A stretch of 38,494 nt of DNA, taken from contig JAJRZS010000049.1 of NCBI GenBank assembly GCA_024275135.1, positions 1 to 38,494 on the forward strand, given 5' to 3'. This DNA is from Planctomycetota bacterium. GTDB taxonomy: Bacteria > Planctomycetota > UBA1135. Each line of letters opens with the position of its first letter. The stretch's first letter is position 1. Below are positions 1-7,748 of the stretch, one piece after another. The position numbers and the translations under genes are program-made. The notes beneath the pieces were generated by a model. That model was not told the DNA's origin. It saw only the letters and a program-made list of their open reading frames with translations, and ran no database searches.

Positions 1-2
1 AA

Positions 3-1010
3 GAGACCGTGCTGGGAACCTGGATGGCTGAGGATTTGAGCCAAGGAGAGGTCCGTTTGGCCTTGCCCGCGGATGCAACTTGGTTTCAACTCATTTTGGA
101 AATGTCTGGCGCTGGCTCCTTGCGAGATTTACAGGTGGACAATGTTCCTGGGCCGGCGCAAAAGCAAAACACGCCTTTTGGGCAGGTCTGGATTTCCGGT
201 GCGAACTTGTTGTTACAAACTTCCCAATCCCCATTGTTGTTGGTTTCCGGCTACGGTGGTTCTTGGGAAAGCACGGAGGGCGGTCTTCAGTTTTCCCCAA
301 AATCAACCTCTAGCTTGCGTTTTCTCGCTGCCGATGCGGCCTTAGAGCAGGGTGGCTTTTTGATTTTGGCGGCAGGTGGCCCGGTCGGGCTGGCCCCTGG
401 TGTGGTGGTGGAGCAAAGCCCTGGATTGCTGCTTGGCGGTGGCATGCAGCGCTTTCTTGTGCGTTGGCAAACTCCTCACCGCCTCAGCGCAGTTGGCCAA
501 ACTTTGGTTTTGGAACCGGAAGGCCTAGTCCAGTTGCAGTGGGATTTACATGAAGCCCTTACCGACGCTGCCCGTTTGTCCCAGGAAATCAGTCGCTATG
601 CGCGGGCGGGTGAGGAGCGTCAGCTGTTGCAAGCCACGGCGAAATTGTTGCGCGATCTCCCGCTAGACGAGGAAAAAGTACAAGAGGCGTTGTTGCAGTC
701 TCGAGATGCCCTGGAGCGCGGACGCAAGGAACTGAGTGCCTTGCAGCTCCGGGCCTCGGGTGCCTTATTTGTTGGCGCCGATTCGGTGATGGAGGAATTG
801 CGGCAACAGGTGGAAGACTTAGTGCAGCGTTTTCCAGGGACCAATCTCGAGGGCCAGGCCCAGGAGCTTGCGCAGCTATTGGCGCAGCGGATTGAACAGG
901 TGCGGTTGGCGAAAACCGAAGCTGCTCAAGCCTACCGGCAACGCGTGCAAAAGGCATTGGCGCATACTTATCCCATTCTTTCCCAGTGGATTCAAAAGGA
1001 GGCAAACTAA
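3..1010 (+). CDS. Hypothetical protein, left-truncated, C-terminal coiled coil
   Basis: The reading frame is open to the left edge (a GTG at 9 exists, but the codons before it are also sense), so the N-terminus is probably missing. The first ~190 visible residues are rich in Gly, Leu, Val and Gln and look like beta-sheet with no family I recognise. From about residue 190 onward the protein is charged, helical and coiled-coil-like, with many Gln, Glu, Leu and Arg residues. No membrane segment is visible in this part. It ends at a TAA that shares one base with the ATG of the GspL/PilM-like gene, so the two are translationally coupled. It probably belongs to the same pseudopilus operon, perhaps as an exported accessory protein. 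I do not recognise the family and no function is assigned. Confidence 0.75.
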   Translation, partial: ETVLGTWMAEDLSQGEVRLALPADATWFQLILEMSGAGSLRDLQVDNVPGPAQKQNTPFGQVWISGANLLLQTSQSPLLLVSGYGGSWESTEGGLQFSPKSTSSLRFLAADAALEQGGFLILAAGGPVGLAPGVVVEQSPGLLLGGGMQRFLVRWQTPHRLSAVGQTLVLEPEGLVQLQWDLHEALTDAARLSQEISRYARAGEERQLLQATAKLLRDLPLDEEKVQEALLQSRDALERGRKELSALQLRASGALFVGADSVMEELRQQVEDLVQRFPGTNLEGQAQELAQLLAQRIEQVRLAKTEAAQAYRQRVQKALAHTYPILSQWIQKEAN

Positions 1011-2662
1011 TGGCGAAAGGCTGCGGAATTGATTTGGGAAGTAGTTTGGTGCGCCTGGCGGCATTCGAAGCGAGCAAAGGAAAACATCGCTTCTTGCGCT
1101 ACATCGCTGCCGCCCCCGAAGATGGAGAAGCGCCGGCCGAGGCTGCTCGCGCGGTTTTGGCAGCGCCTGCTCGCAAATTGGGGCCAATTGAAATTGGACT
1201 TACCGGTTCTGATTTGATGATGCGATATTTGCCAGTGCCTCCGGTAGAGGATTGGCGACTGGAGCGACTCATGGAATTTGAGATTCGCGAGGTGGAGTCG
1301 CGGTCGGGTGCCAGTTTGGCTTCCTCCTATAACTTGTTGCCAGTGCCCAAGGGCTTAGACGACGAAGACACCATGCTTTTGAGTTTGGTGCGTGAGGAAT
1401 TGTTGGAGTCCACCACGGCGCAACTTGGCGGCTTGGGGGTCAAAGCATTCACTCCCAATGCTATTGCACTTTACAACGCCTATTTGGTCCTTGGCGATTT
1501 AGAACCCTCGACCACCTTGATTGCAAGTTTAGGAGCAGGCACCTTGGATTTGGCCTTGGTGCATGGGGGGGATTTGTATTTTGCGCGTTCGGTGTCCACT
1601 AGTTTGGATAAGCGCGATGCCACTTTGGCCGCGCGTCTGAATATTGACGAAGCACGGGCTCGGCACTTGATTCATCAACATTTAGATTTGCGTCTAGCGG
1701 TTGGAGAGCGCTTGAGTAGTGATGCCGAGCGGGTCACTCGTCCCTTGCTGCCGTTGTATGAGAGCCTGCCGACCTTGCTCGGAGGCGTGGTAACTTTGTG
1801 TAAAGCCCAAGCTCGACTCAGCGAGCTGAAATTGGATCGCGTCTTATTGACCGGCGGTGGCGCGCGCAGCCAAGGCTTGTGCGAATTTTTGCAAGCGCGC
1901 ATGCAGGTGCCGGTTGCGGTGTGGAATCCGGCGGAGATGGTGGATATTGAGCATCTGCCCGAGGACGATGTTGCTCAGCTTGAGGCTGATGGGCCAGGGG
2001 CCACCGTCGCCTTGGGCTTAGGATTGGGAGCAGCCGACCCCGATTTATATGCATTGGAAATCCTCACCGCATCCGCGCGCAAGAAGCGGGATTTCTCTCA
2101 GCGCACCATTTTCAATTTGTTAATGGGAGTGGCCGCCGCCGCCTTTTTGGTCGTGAACTTTTTCGTGGTGAGCGGTTTGGCGGACCAGGCAGGGCGAGCT
2201 TCAAGAAGCACGCTGACCAGCAAAAAGAAATTGGAATCCGACCACTCTAAGGCTGTGGAGTTGTTGGCTCAGGTGGAGCAAGAACAATTGCTGTTGCAGG
2301 ATTTGGAGGCTCGCTATGCGGGTGCTCACGGGGCAGAAAGGCTTTGGCAGTATTTGGAAACAACTTTGCCCGATAGCTTGTGGGTGGAATCATTCCGTCT
2401 TAGCTTTGCCGATGGCAAAGAATGGGGGCGAGAAGACCAGCGCGTACCCGTTTTCGAAGTTGCTGGCCGCGCCGAGGACGACGTCAGAGCAGCAAGCCAG
2501 GCTTTTGGGGCTTTCGCCGGAGGGCTTGGTTCTTTGCTTGCGAATGCCGAACGAGATTTGCAAGCAAGCTCCAAACCGCGAGGAAAATCTTTAGACTGGA
2601 GCTTGCGCTTGCAATTGATGAAAGCAGCAGAAGCGGTGACGAGCGAGGAGGAGGGCCGATGA
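1010..2662 (+). CDS. PilM-PilN-type fusion / GspL-like inner-membrane assembly protein
   Basis: Residues 1-345 have an actin-like ATPase fold of the PilM/FtsA type. It begins GIDLGSSLVRL (phosphate 1-like), has SLGAGTLDLAL (phosphate 2-like) near 180, and LLTGGGARSQGL (adenosine-like) near 280. One transmembrane helix lies at about 368-388, followed by a coiled-coil PilN-like periplasmic part to residue 550. This cytoplasmic/TM/periplasmic layout is that of GspL, or of PilM joined to PilN, and links the cytoplasmic assembly ATPase to the periplasmic part of a type II secretion or type IV pilus machine. I chose the ATG at 1010, not the GTG at 986, because AAGGAGG at 996-1002 is ideally spaced and the IDLGSS motif should lie near the N-terminus. 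Its last bases overlap the next gene (ATGA). Confidence 0.85.
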   Translation: MAKGCGIDLGSSLVRLAAFEASKGKHRFLRYIAAAPEDGEAPAEAARAVLAAPARKLGPIEIGLTGSDLMMRYLPVPPVEDWRLERLMEFEIREVESRSGASLASSYNLLPVPKGLDDEDTMLLSLVREELLESTTAQLGGLGVKAFTPNAIALYNAYLVLGDLEPSTTLIASLGAGTLDLALVHGGDLYFARSVSTSLDKRDATLAARLNIDEARARHLIHQHLDLRLAVGERLSSDAERVTRPLLPLYESLPTLLGGVVTLCKAQARLSELKLDRVLLTGGGARSQGLCEFLQARMQVPVAVWNPAEMVDIEHLPEDDVAQLEADGPGATVALGLGLGAADPDLYALEILTASARKKRDFSQRTIFNLLMGVAAAAFLVVNFFVVSGLADQAGRASRSTLTSKKKLESDHSKAVELLAQVEQEQLLLQDLEARYAGAHGAERLWQYLETTLPDSLWVESFRLSFADGKEWGREDQRVPVFEVAGRAEDDVRAASQAFGAFAGGLGSLLANAERDLQASSKPRGKSLDWSLRLQLMKAAEAVTSEEEGR

Positions 2663-3438
2663 ACTTCGACGCTTTTTGGCAGACGCATCGGCGTTTTATT
2701 TTGGGTTTCGTCGGCGGTGTGGTGGTGTTTTTCCTCTTGCTCGCCATGACCGGCAATGGGGCTGAAGAAAAACTGCACAGGAGTAAAAGCACGATTTCGA
2801 GTACGAAGCGTAAAGTGAAGACTTCTGCTATGTATGGCAGCCGCCAGCTGAGTGAATTGCAGCAGCGCTTGCAGGCCTTGCAGGCACGCAACCAAGAGCT
2901 CAGCGCGCAAACCTTGCCGCCATTTCGCCCACGTTTCCAGATCCCAGCTTCCACTCCTGCTGCTCAACATTACATTGGTTTAACAGGTGCATTGCGCGAT
3001 GAACTCATCGGCTGGGCCTTGCGCCACAACTGTGAGGTTGACGAATCGCTAGGCTTGCCCCCTGTTTCGCCCTCTCAGCCGCAACAGATTGAGCGCGTGT
3101 TGCATGGCTTGGATGTGGTCGAGCGCGTGGTGCGTTTGGCGGTGGAGCATGGTGCTGTCGAGGTCGACAAAATACGCATTGCGCAGAAAAGCCGTCGACG
3201 GCCCGGGCGCAATCGCTCCCCGCTCGAAATCACTCCGGTGTCGATGGATGTCGTTTTTCGTCGGTTGAGCGCCACTCCGTTTTTGCGCAGTCTGTTTGCT
3301 GAGCAAAGCGCTGGCAACCCATTGGGCTTGGTCGGAATGGAAATTTTACCCCAAGATGGCAAACGGTTGGAGCAGCATGTACGTCTTGAGTTTGGGGTTG
3401 GGCAAGCGGTAAGCCTGGCCGAGGAGGTTCAACAATGA
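2659..3438 (+). CDS. PilO/GspM-like inner-membrane protein
   Basis: A 259-aa bitopic protein: a short cytoplasmic tail, one TM helix at about 14-32 (FILGFVGGVVVFFLLLAM), a Gln/Leu-rich coiled coil at about 60-90, and a periplasmic alpha/beta domain. This is the layout of PilO/GspM, the usual partner of PilN/GspL; the sequence itself is too divergent for a motif-based call. Position immediately after the GspL-like gene is the main support. The start is the ATG of an ATGA overlap with the upstream stop, preceded by a GAGGAGG-type ribosome site. The longer frame starting at 2422 runs inside the upstream gene and is not needed. Confidence 0.7.
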   Translation: MNFDAFWQTHRRFILGFVGGVVVFFLLLAMTGNGAEEKLHRSKSTISSTKRKVKTSAMYGSRQLSELQQRLQALQARNQELSAQTLPPFRPRFQIPASTPAAQHYIGLTGALRDELIGWALRHNCEVDESLGLPPVSPSQPQQIERVLHGLDVVERVVRLAVEHGAVEVDKIRIAQKSRRRPGRNRSPLEITPVSMDVVFRRLSATPFLRSLFAEQSAGNPLGLVGMEILPQDGKRLEQHVRLEFGVGQAVSLAEEVQQ

Positions 3439-6131
3439 GGCGAGAACCTATCTTGTTTGTGTTTGTTCTCCTGGTGTTGGGCCTGATGACCTATTCACTG
3501 TTGCAGCGCACAGCTCCGCGCGCGGCCCGTCTGACGGGAGGCAAGCAACTTGAGGAATTCGTCTTGGCCACCGGGGATCCGGTCGTCTCCCTGCCGTCCA
3601 CTGGGGAGCCCCGTGATTTACTGCGCCGCCCCAATGCCGACGAGCGGTTGCCACCTCTTCAATTGCCTGATCCTGAAGTGGCGCAATTGCCGGTGTTGTT
3701 GCCGCCTCCCATGCCCGACTGCGGCCCCATGCATTGGAGTGATTTTCTGCTCCAAGCACGGCCGAGAATTGTCGGTGGTTTGGATGACTTGGTGGAGGTG
3801 GATGGCAGTGCTGTTGCTTTGGCGGGTTTGGAAGAGTCTACGGCTGAGGCTTTTGTCGATCAGGATGACCAATATCGCAAGACCTATGATTGGATTCGCT
3901 TGAATCCTTTGGCTACTTTGTATGGGCACTTGCTGGGTGAAAATCGCTTCGATTACTGCAAGGGAGATGTGTTGCGTTTTCGGCAAGTCGATCCCCACAC
4001 CGGAAAGGACCGCTTTGGTGATGTGGAATTCGGGCCTGACGAGTATGAGGATTTTGGCTTTGCCCAAACCCTGCGCAATCAAATTGAGCTTGGTGTGCGT
4101 GAGCAACGACAACGAATGTCGGCCGCACGCGTGCCAGAGGTGGCTACCTATGTGCATTGGCTACTCGACCAAGGTTTAGCGGAACCAATTGCCTTTGACT
4201 ACGCCGAAGAGCTTGCACTCAAAACTGTAGAGCTGGCACCCAACGACGTTAACAATTGGATGCTGCTTGGCGAAGTTTGGGAAAAGACCTTCCAGTTGGA
4301 CCGTGCTTTTGCTCTTTATGCTGTCCTTGCCGGCGAAAAGTTGCCGCCCGCATTGCCCGATTTTGGAGTGAACGTGGAGTCGGGACGCTTTTCGCGATCG
4401 GCACGCCCACGCGTGCAAATGGGGCGGATTTTGCGTCGCTTGGATTTGCTAGCCGACGCGGAAAAACAGTTTCAGCAAGCGGTGCAACTGGCGGCGGGTG
4501 ACGCCGTGGCTCCCCTGGAATATGGATTGTTGTTGTTGGAGCAGGGGCGCATTGCGGAAGCAAGTGCCCACCTCAAGCGGGCCATGGCCATGCAAGGGCA
4601 ACGCAATTCTGTTGATGGCCTGAAGAATGCCTTGGCCTTGGGGCGCCTCGCTTTGGCCGCGGGCAATTGGGCGGAGGCAGCGCAGGCCTACGCGGATGCG
4701 GAGCGGGCCGCAGGCAGCAACACCAAAGTGGCTTTGCAGGCTCAGGCTGGTTCCATTGCCGTAGCTTACTTAAGTGGTGATTTTGCCCGGGCTCGGGAGC
4801 TGGCGGGCTCGGCAGTGGATCGCTTTGGCGCCGACGGCCGCTTGCTTTATTTGCGCGGTTTGGCTGAAGCTGCCATCCAAGGTGCTGCCGGTGAAGTGGT
4901 GCGTGATTTGCGCGCCGCAGTTGCCGCTCAGCCTTTGGATGCCGCACCAGCTTTGTCCGCCCAGGCTTTTTGGCTAGACCAAGCCGGAGAGGGGGATGCG
5001 GCCCAAGAAATTCTAGGGCAGGCTTTAGAGATGGTGCCCAGCCATCTTTATAGTCGTTATTTGCGAGCCCATTGGGCTACGCGTGATGGAGATTTGGCGG
5101 GTGCGCGCGCCGAGTTGCAGGACCTGGTGCAAATTGCTCCACAATGTGCCGCTGTTTTTGCCGAATACGGGAGCTTGCTCTTCCTTGATGGTGCCTATGC
5201 CCAAGCCGAAGTTGCTTTCCGTAACCTGGAGGAGTTGTTCCCGGCATGGGTGCAAAACCGCTCCCAAGCTCCGGCTTGGGCTGGGCTGGTTTTACGGCAT
5301 GGTCTGAATTTATTGCAGCTGCAACAAACGGAGGAGGCCATCTCGGCCTTTGATCAAGCGCTGTCTCTCGATGAAAATTTGATTGCTGCACGCAATGCCA
5401 AGGCCAAAGCCCTGTACCTTGAGGGAGATTTGGATACGGCAGTGGCCGAATTTGCTTATGTGCAAGATGTGTTGCGAGAGCAGGAGGAAAACCCCCAGTT
5501 TCAATATGCTCAGCGTTGGCAACAAAGAATCTTGGAGCATGCACAACTTCGCCGTTGGGTGGATGCTTTTGATGGCAAACGTTTGCGTCCAGGTTGGGAC
5601 ACCCAGAGCCAGGCACGCTCTGGGGTAGAACCAAAACTTGAAGATGGAGCCTTATGGATTCGTGGCAGCCATGATTCCGCCGCGGAAACCCAAACCTTCC
5701 GCACGGTGCTGGGGGTAGCCTTCCGCTCCTTCGAGGCCGACTGGCTTGCTGGTATGGAGCATCGAGCAGAAGCTTCCATCTTTCTCGCTTTGCAAAACCG
5801 GAGTAAGGTCACTTGGTCTTTTCAAGTGACTCGCGATCGTGAGGGCCTGATTGGATGGACGATGACGCGCGGTACCCGCTCCGAGCAAGGGCGCTCCGAA
5901 ATCCGATTGTCCTTGGGGCAAGTCGCCCATGTTTCCTTTCAGCTTAACCGTGAGCCCAAACAGCCGGTGCTGACGGTGCGCATCAATGATGAAATTCTGT
6001 TTTCCGACGCTGTGACCAACCTGCGCAATCCCACCGGCCGCATGGCGATGGGGATTGGAGCAAAAACCGCGCATGCCTTGCCAGTGGCAGTTTCCGTCGA
6101 CAACGTCCAAATCGTTTACGCCATCCCATGA
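3435..6131 (+). CDS. Membrane-anchored TPR protein with C-terminal lectin-like beta-sandwich domain
   Basis: An 898-aa protein. It has an N-terminal signal anchor (residues ~4-22, ILFVFVLLVLGLMTYSLL), a proline-rich linker, an alpha region, tetratricopeptide-like helical repeats from ~236 to ~700, and a ~190-residue beta-rich C-terminal domain. The last domain begins around FDGKRLRPGW, has DGALWIRG, and ends with GRMAMGIGAKT and a VDNVQI strand, a pattern typical of concanavalin A-like/LamG-type sandwiches. The TPR part would scaffold protein contacts and the terminal domain could bind glycans. It occupies the place where pilP or gspC might be expected and is coupled by ATGA overlaps on both sides, so a role in the pseudopilus apparatus is inferred. 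A GAGGAGG site precedes the start. Confidence 0.8.
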   Translation: MRREPILFVFVLLVLGLMTYSLLQRTAPRAARLTGGKQLEEFVLATGDPVVSLPSTGEPRDLLRRPNADERLPPLQLPDPEVAQLPVLLPPPMPDCGPMHWSDFLLQARPRIVGGLDDLVEVDGSAVALAGLEESTAEAFVDQDDQYRKTYDWIRLNPLATLYGHLLGENRFDYCKGDVLRFRQVDPHTGKDRFGDVEFGPDEYEDFGFAQTLRNQIELGVREQRQRMSAARVPEVATYVHWLLDQGLAEPIAFDYAEELALKTVELAPNDVNNWMLLGEVWEKTFQLDRAFALYAVLAGEKLPPALPDFGVNVESGRFSRSARPRVQMGRILRRLDLLADAEKQFQQAVQLAAGDAVAPLEYGLLLLEQGRIAEASAHLKRAMAMQGQRNSVDGLKNALALGRLALAAGNWAEAAQAYADAERAAGSNTKVALQAQAGSIAVAYLSGDFARARELAGSAVDRFGADGRLLYLRGLAEAAIQGAAGEVVRDLRAAVAAQPLDAAPALSAQAFWLDQAGEGDAAQEILGQALEMVPSHLYSRYLRAHWATRDGDLAGARAELQDLVQIAPQCAAVFAEYGSLLFLDGAYAQAEVAFRNLEELFPAWVQNRSQAPAWAGLVLRHGLNLLQLQQTEEAISAFDQALSLDENLIAARNAKAKALYLEGDLDTAVAEFAYVQDVLREQEENPQFQYAQRWQQRILEHAQLRRWVDAFDGKRLRPGWDTQSQARSGVEPKLEDGALWIRGSHDSAAETQTFRTVLGVAFRSFEADWLAGMEHRAEASIFLALQNRSKVTWSFQVTRDREGLIGWTMTRGTRSEQGRSEIRLSLGQVAHVSFQLNREPKQPVLTVRINDEILFSDAVTNLRNPTGRMAMGIGAKTAHALPVAVSVDNVQIVYAIP

Positions 6132-6736
6132 ACAAAGGAAATCAAGGCTTTAGCTTGATGGAGTTGATGATCGTGTTGGTCATCATTGGCATTTTGGCGG
6201 GTTCCTTTGCTGCCCTTGGAGGCGGCTTGTTTGGCAAAGGCAAGGATCGCGCCGCCAAGGCACGGTTGCAGTCGCTTGCCATCATGTTGGAAACCTACCG
6301 CAATCTTGAAGGTGAGTATCCCGACGATCGTTTGCCTGCATCCCTAGTGGGCAACCGGAAAAACGAAAACGCCGAAGCATTATTCCTTGCTTTATTCAAT
6401 CCGGAGTACACGGGAGAACGTCCTTCGCAGGAATGGCTGGTGAATACGGATGAGGACGAAGCTACGCGGGCGGCCACCATGTTGCAGTCCCGAGAGTTGT
6501 TCGAAATAGGCGATGAATGGGGCAACCCAATCGTGTATTTTGAAAGTCTGCATTACAGCGACAAAGAGGAGGCCGTGGTTTTGGCCGGTGTAGATTTCAT
6601 GGAAGAACAATCGGTAAGTCCTGGACGCAATGAGCGCACCGGCAGTTTCTCAGAACCCAATAGCTTCCAACTTGTCTCTGCAGGCGCGGACGGCCTGTTT
6701 GGGACCGACGATGACATTTTCTCCTATAAGGACTAA
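6128..6736 (+). CDS. gspG: GspG-like major pseudopilin
   Basis: The N-terminus MNKGNQG|FSLMELMIVLV is a class III prepilin signal: a short basic leader, Gly at -1, Phe at +1 and Glu at +5, then a ~20-residue hydrophobic helix. The processed protein would be N-methylated by a prepilin peptidase (not in this window) and polymerise into the pseudopilus. Near residues 183-197 SAGADGLFGTDDDI matches the calcium-binding C-terminal loop typical of GspG. At 202 aa it is longer than the usual ~140-150, with an extra acidic loop in the middle. Its ATG overlaps the preceding stop (ATGA). Confidence 0.9.
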   Translation: MNKGNQGFSLMELMIVLVIIGILAGSFAALGGGLFGKGKDRAAKARLQSLAIMLETYRNLEGEYPDDRLPASLVGNRKNENAEALFLALFNPEYTGERPSQEWLVNTDEDEATRAATMLQSRELFEIGDEWGNPIVYFESLHYSDKEEAVVLAGVDFMEEQSVSPGRNERTGSFSEPNSFQLVSAGADGLFGTDDDIFSYKD

Positions 6737-7748
6737 CCGCTTGCAAGCTCCACTTAGCCTGCGGCGGACTCTGGCCGAGGGGCGAGGGTTTACCTTGTTG
6801 GAGATGTTGGTGGTGATGGTGTTGCTCGGACTCATTATGGGTATTGGTGTTGACGGCTTCGATCGCATGGATCCCGGTTACGGCGGCCTACAGTCCACGG
6901 TTTCCACCTTTATCGAAAGTAGTCGGGAGCGTGCGCGTTCTTCCGGCAAGCCCGTTTTATTGGTGGTAGCGGATGCCACTAAGGATCAAGGTCAGCGCTT
7001 GCAGCGCTTTGTCTTTCGCAGTGCTCTAGAAGCAACCTTTGAACCCCGCTTCCAAAAACGGGAAGGTCTGCAAATATCGGGCGATGCGGCTTTAGGTGTG
7101 ATTGGCCGTTATGGTGCTGGCGCTGATTTAGAACGCGGTGGCGTATTAACCGTGCATGGCCGAGGTCTACCTCATATCCAGAACGGGTTTTCTTTGGAGT
7201 TCGATTTTTTGAGTCGCGATGGAAAAGGAGGGCAATTGTTAAGTTGGGATGGCCTATTGCATGTGGTGCAAAGAAAAAACGGGGTGCTTGAGGTCAGCAT
7301 TCGAGCCCGTGGGAGCGATGAAGAAATGATCCAAGAAGTGCGCTTGGAGACCTTGGCCGCAGTGGTGAATTTGGGCTCCTGGCAACATTTCCGCCTAACT
7401 GCCGATGACGGCAAGGCTTCTTTGGTGATTGATGGGCGCGAAGTTGCGCAAAGTCCGATGCCGTCGATGCTGGCCAAGCCTCAGTCCGCATTGCGTTTTG
7501 GTGCAGACAGGAAAGGCTGGAGTGGTGTCATTGACGAGCTCAATTTATGGGCCCGCGTGCTAGAACTTGGACCGGAAATGCCCACTGACGTTCGCCTAGA
7601 GATTCCTACAAAAAAAGTGTATTTCAATCGTTTTGGCTTGTTGCATCCCGATCATCATGTGCAAAGTATTCCGCTACGCATTTTGGCCTTGGACGAAGAA
7701 GTGGCCAGTTTTTCAATCGGAACTTTCACTGAGGAGGTTGGTTTATGA
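6711..7748 (+). CDS. GspH-like pseudopilin with inserted LamG-like domain
   Basis: The class III prepilin signal EGRG|FTLLEMLVVMVLLG (Glu+5 present) is followed by a pilin-like helix and the FIESSRERARSSGKPV segment typical of GspH/FimT proteins. From about residue 142 to 283 there is a second domain of LamG/concanavalin type: FSLEFDFLSRDGKG, LGSWQHFRLTADDGKASLVI and GVIDELNLWARVLE match the strand pattern of that fold (compare the usual 'F.G.IDEVRIWNRAL'). The protein then returns to a pilin-like C-terminus. Length is ~345 aa, against ~170 for ordinary GspH. The start is uncertain: ATG 6711 overlaps gspG by 26 bp, while TTG 6741 has AAGGA eight bases upstream and gives a shorter leader. It is coupled to the next gene by ATGA. 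Confidence 0.8.
   Translation: MTFSPIRTNRLQAPLSLRRTLAEGRGFTLLEMLVVMVLLGLIMGIGVDGFDRMDPGYGGLQSTVSTFIESSRERARSSGKPVLLVVADATKDQGQRLQRFVFRSALEATFEPRFQKREGLQISGDAALGVIGRYGAGADLERGGVLTVHGRGLPHIQNGFSLEFDFLSRDGKGGQLLSWDGLLHVVQRKNGVLEVSIRARGSDEEMIQEVRLETLAAVVNLGSWQHFRLTADDGKASLVIDGREVAQSPMPSMLAKPQSALRFGADRKGWSGVIDELNLWARVLELGPEMPTDVRLEIPTKKVYFNRFGLLHPDHHVQSIPLRILALDEEVASFSIGTFTEEVGL

Noticed and set aside
986..1009. GTG start at 986 for the GspL/PilM-like gene
   Set aside because: The ATG at 1010 has a well-spaced AAGGAGG and puts the actin-like phosphate motif at the N-terminus; the GTG would read through the ribosome site.
2326..2970. 214-aa minus-strand open frame
   Set aside because: It lies opposite the GspL-like and GspM-like genes, and shows Ser/Arg-rich antisense composition with no recognisable domain.
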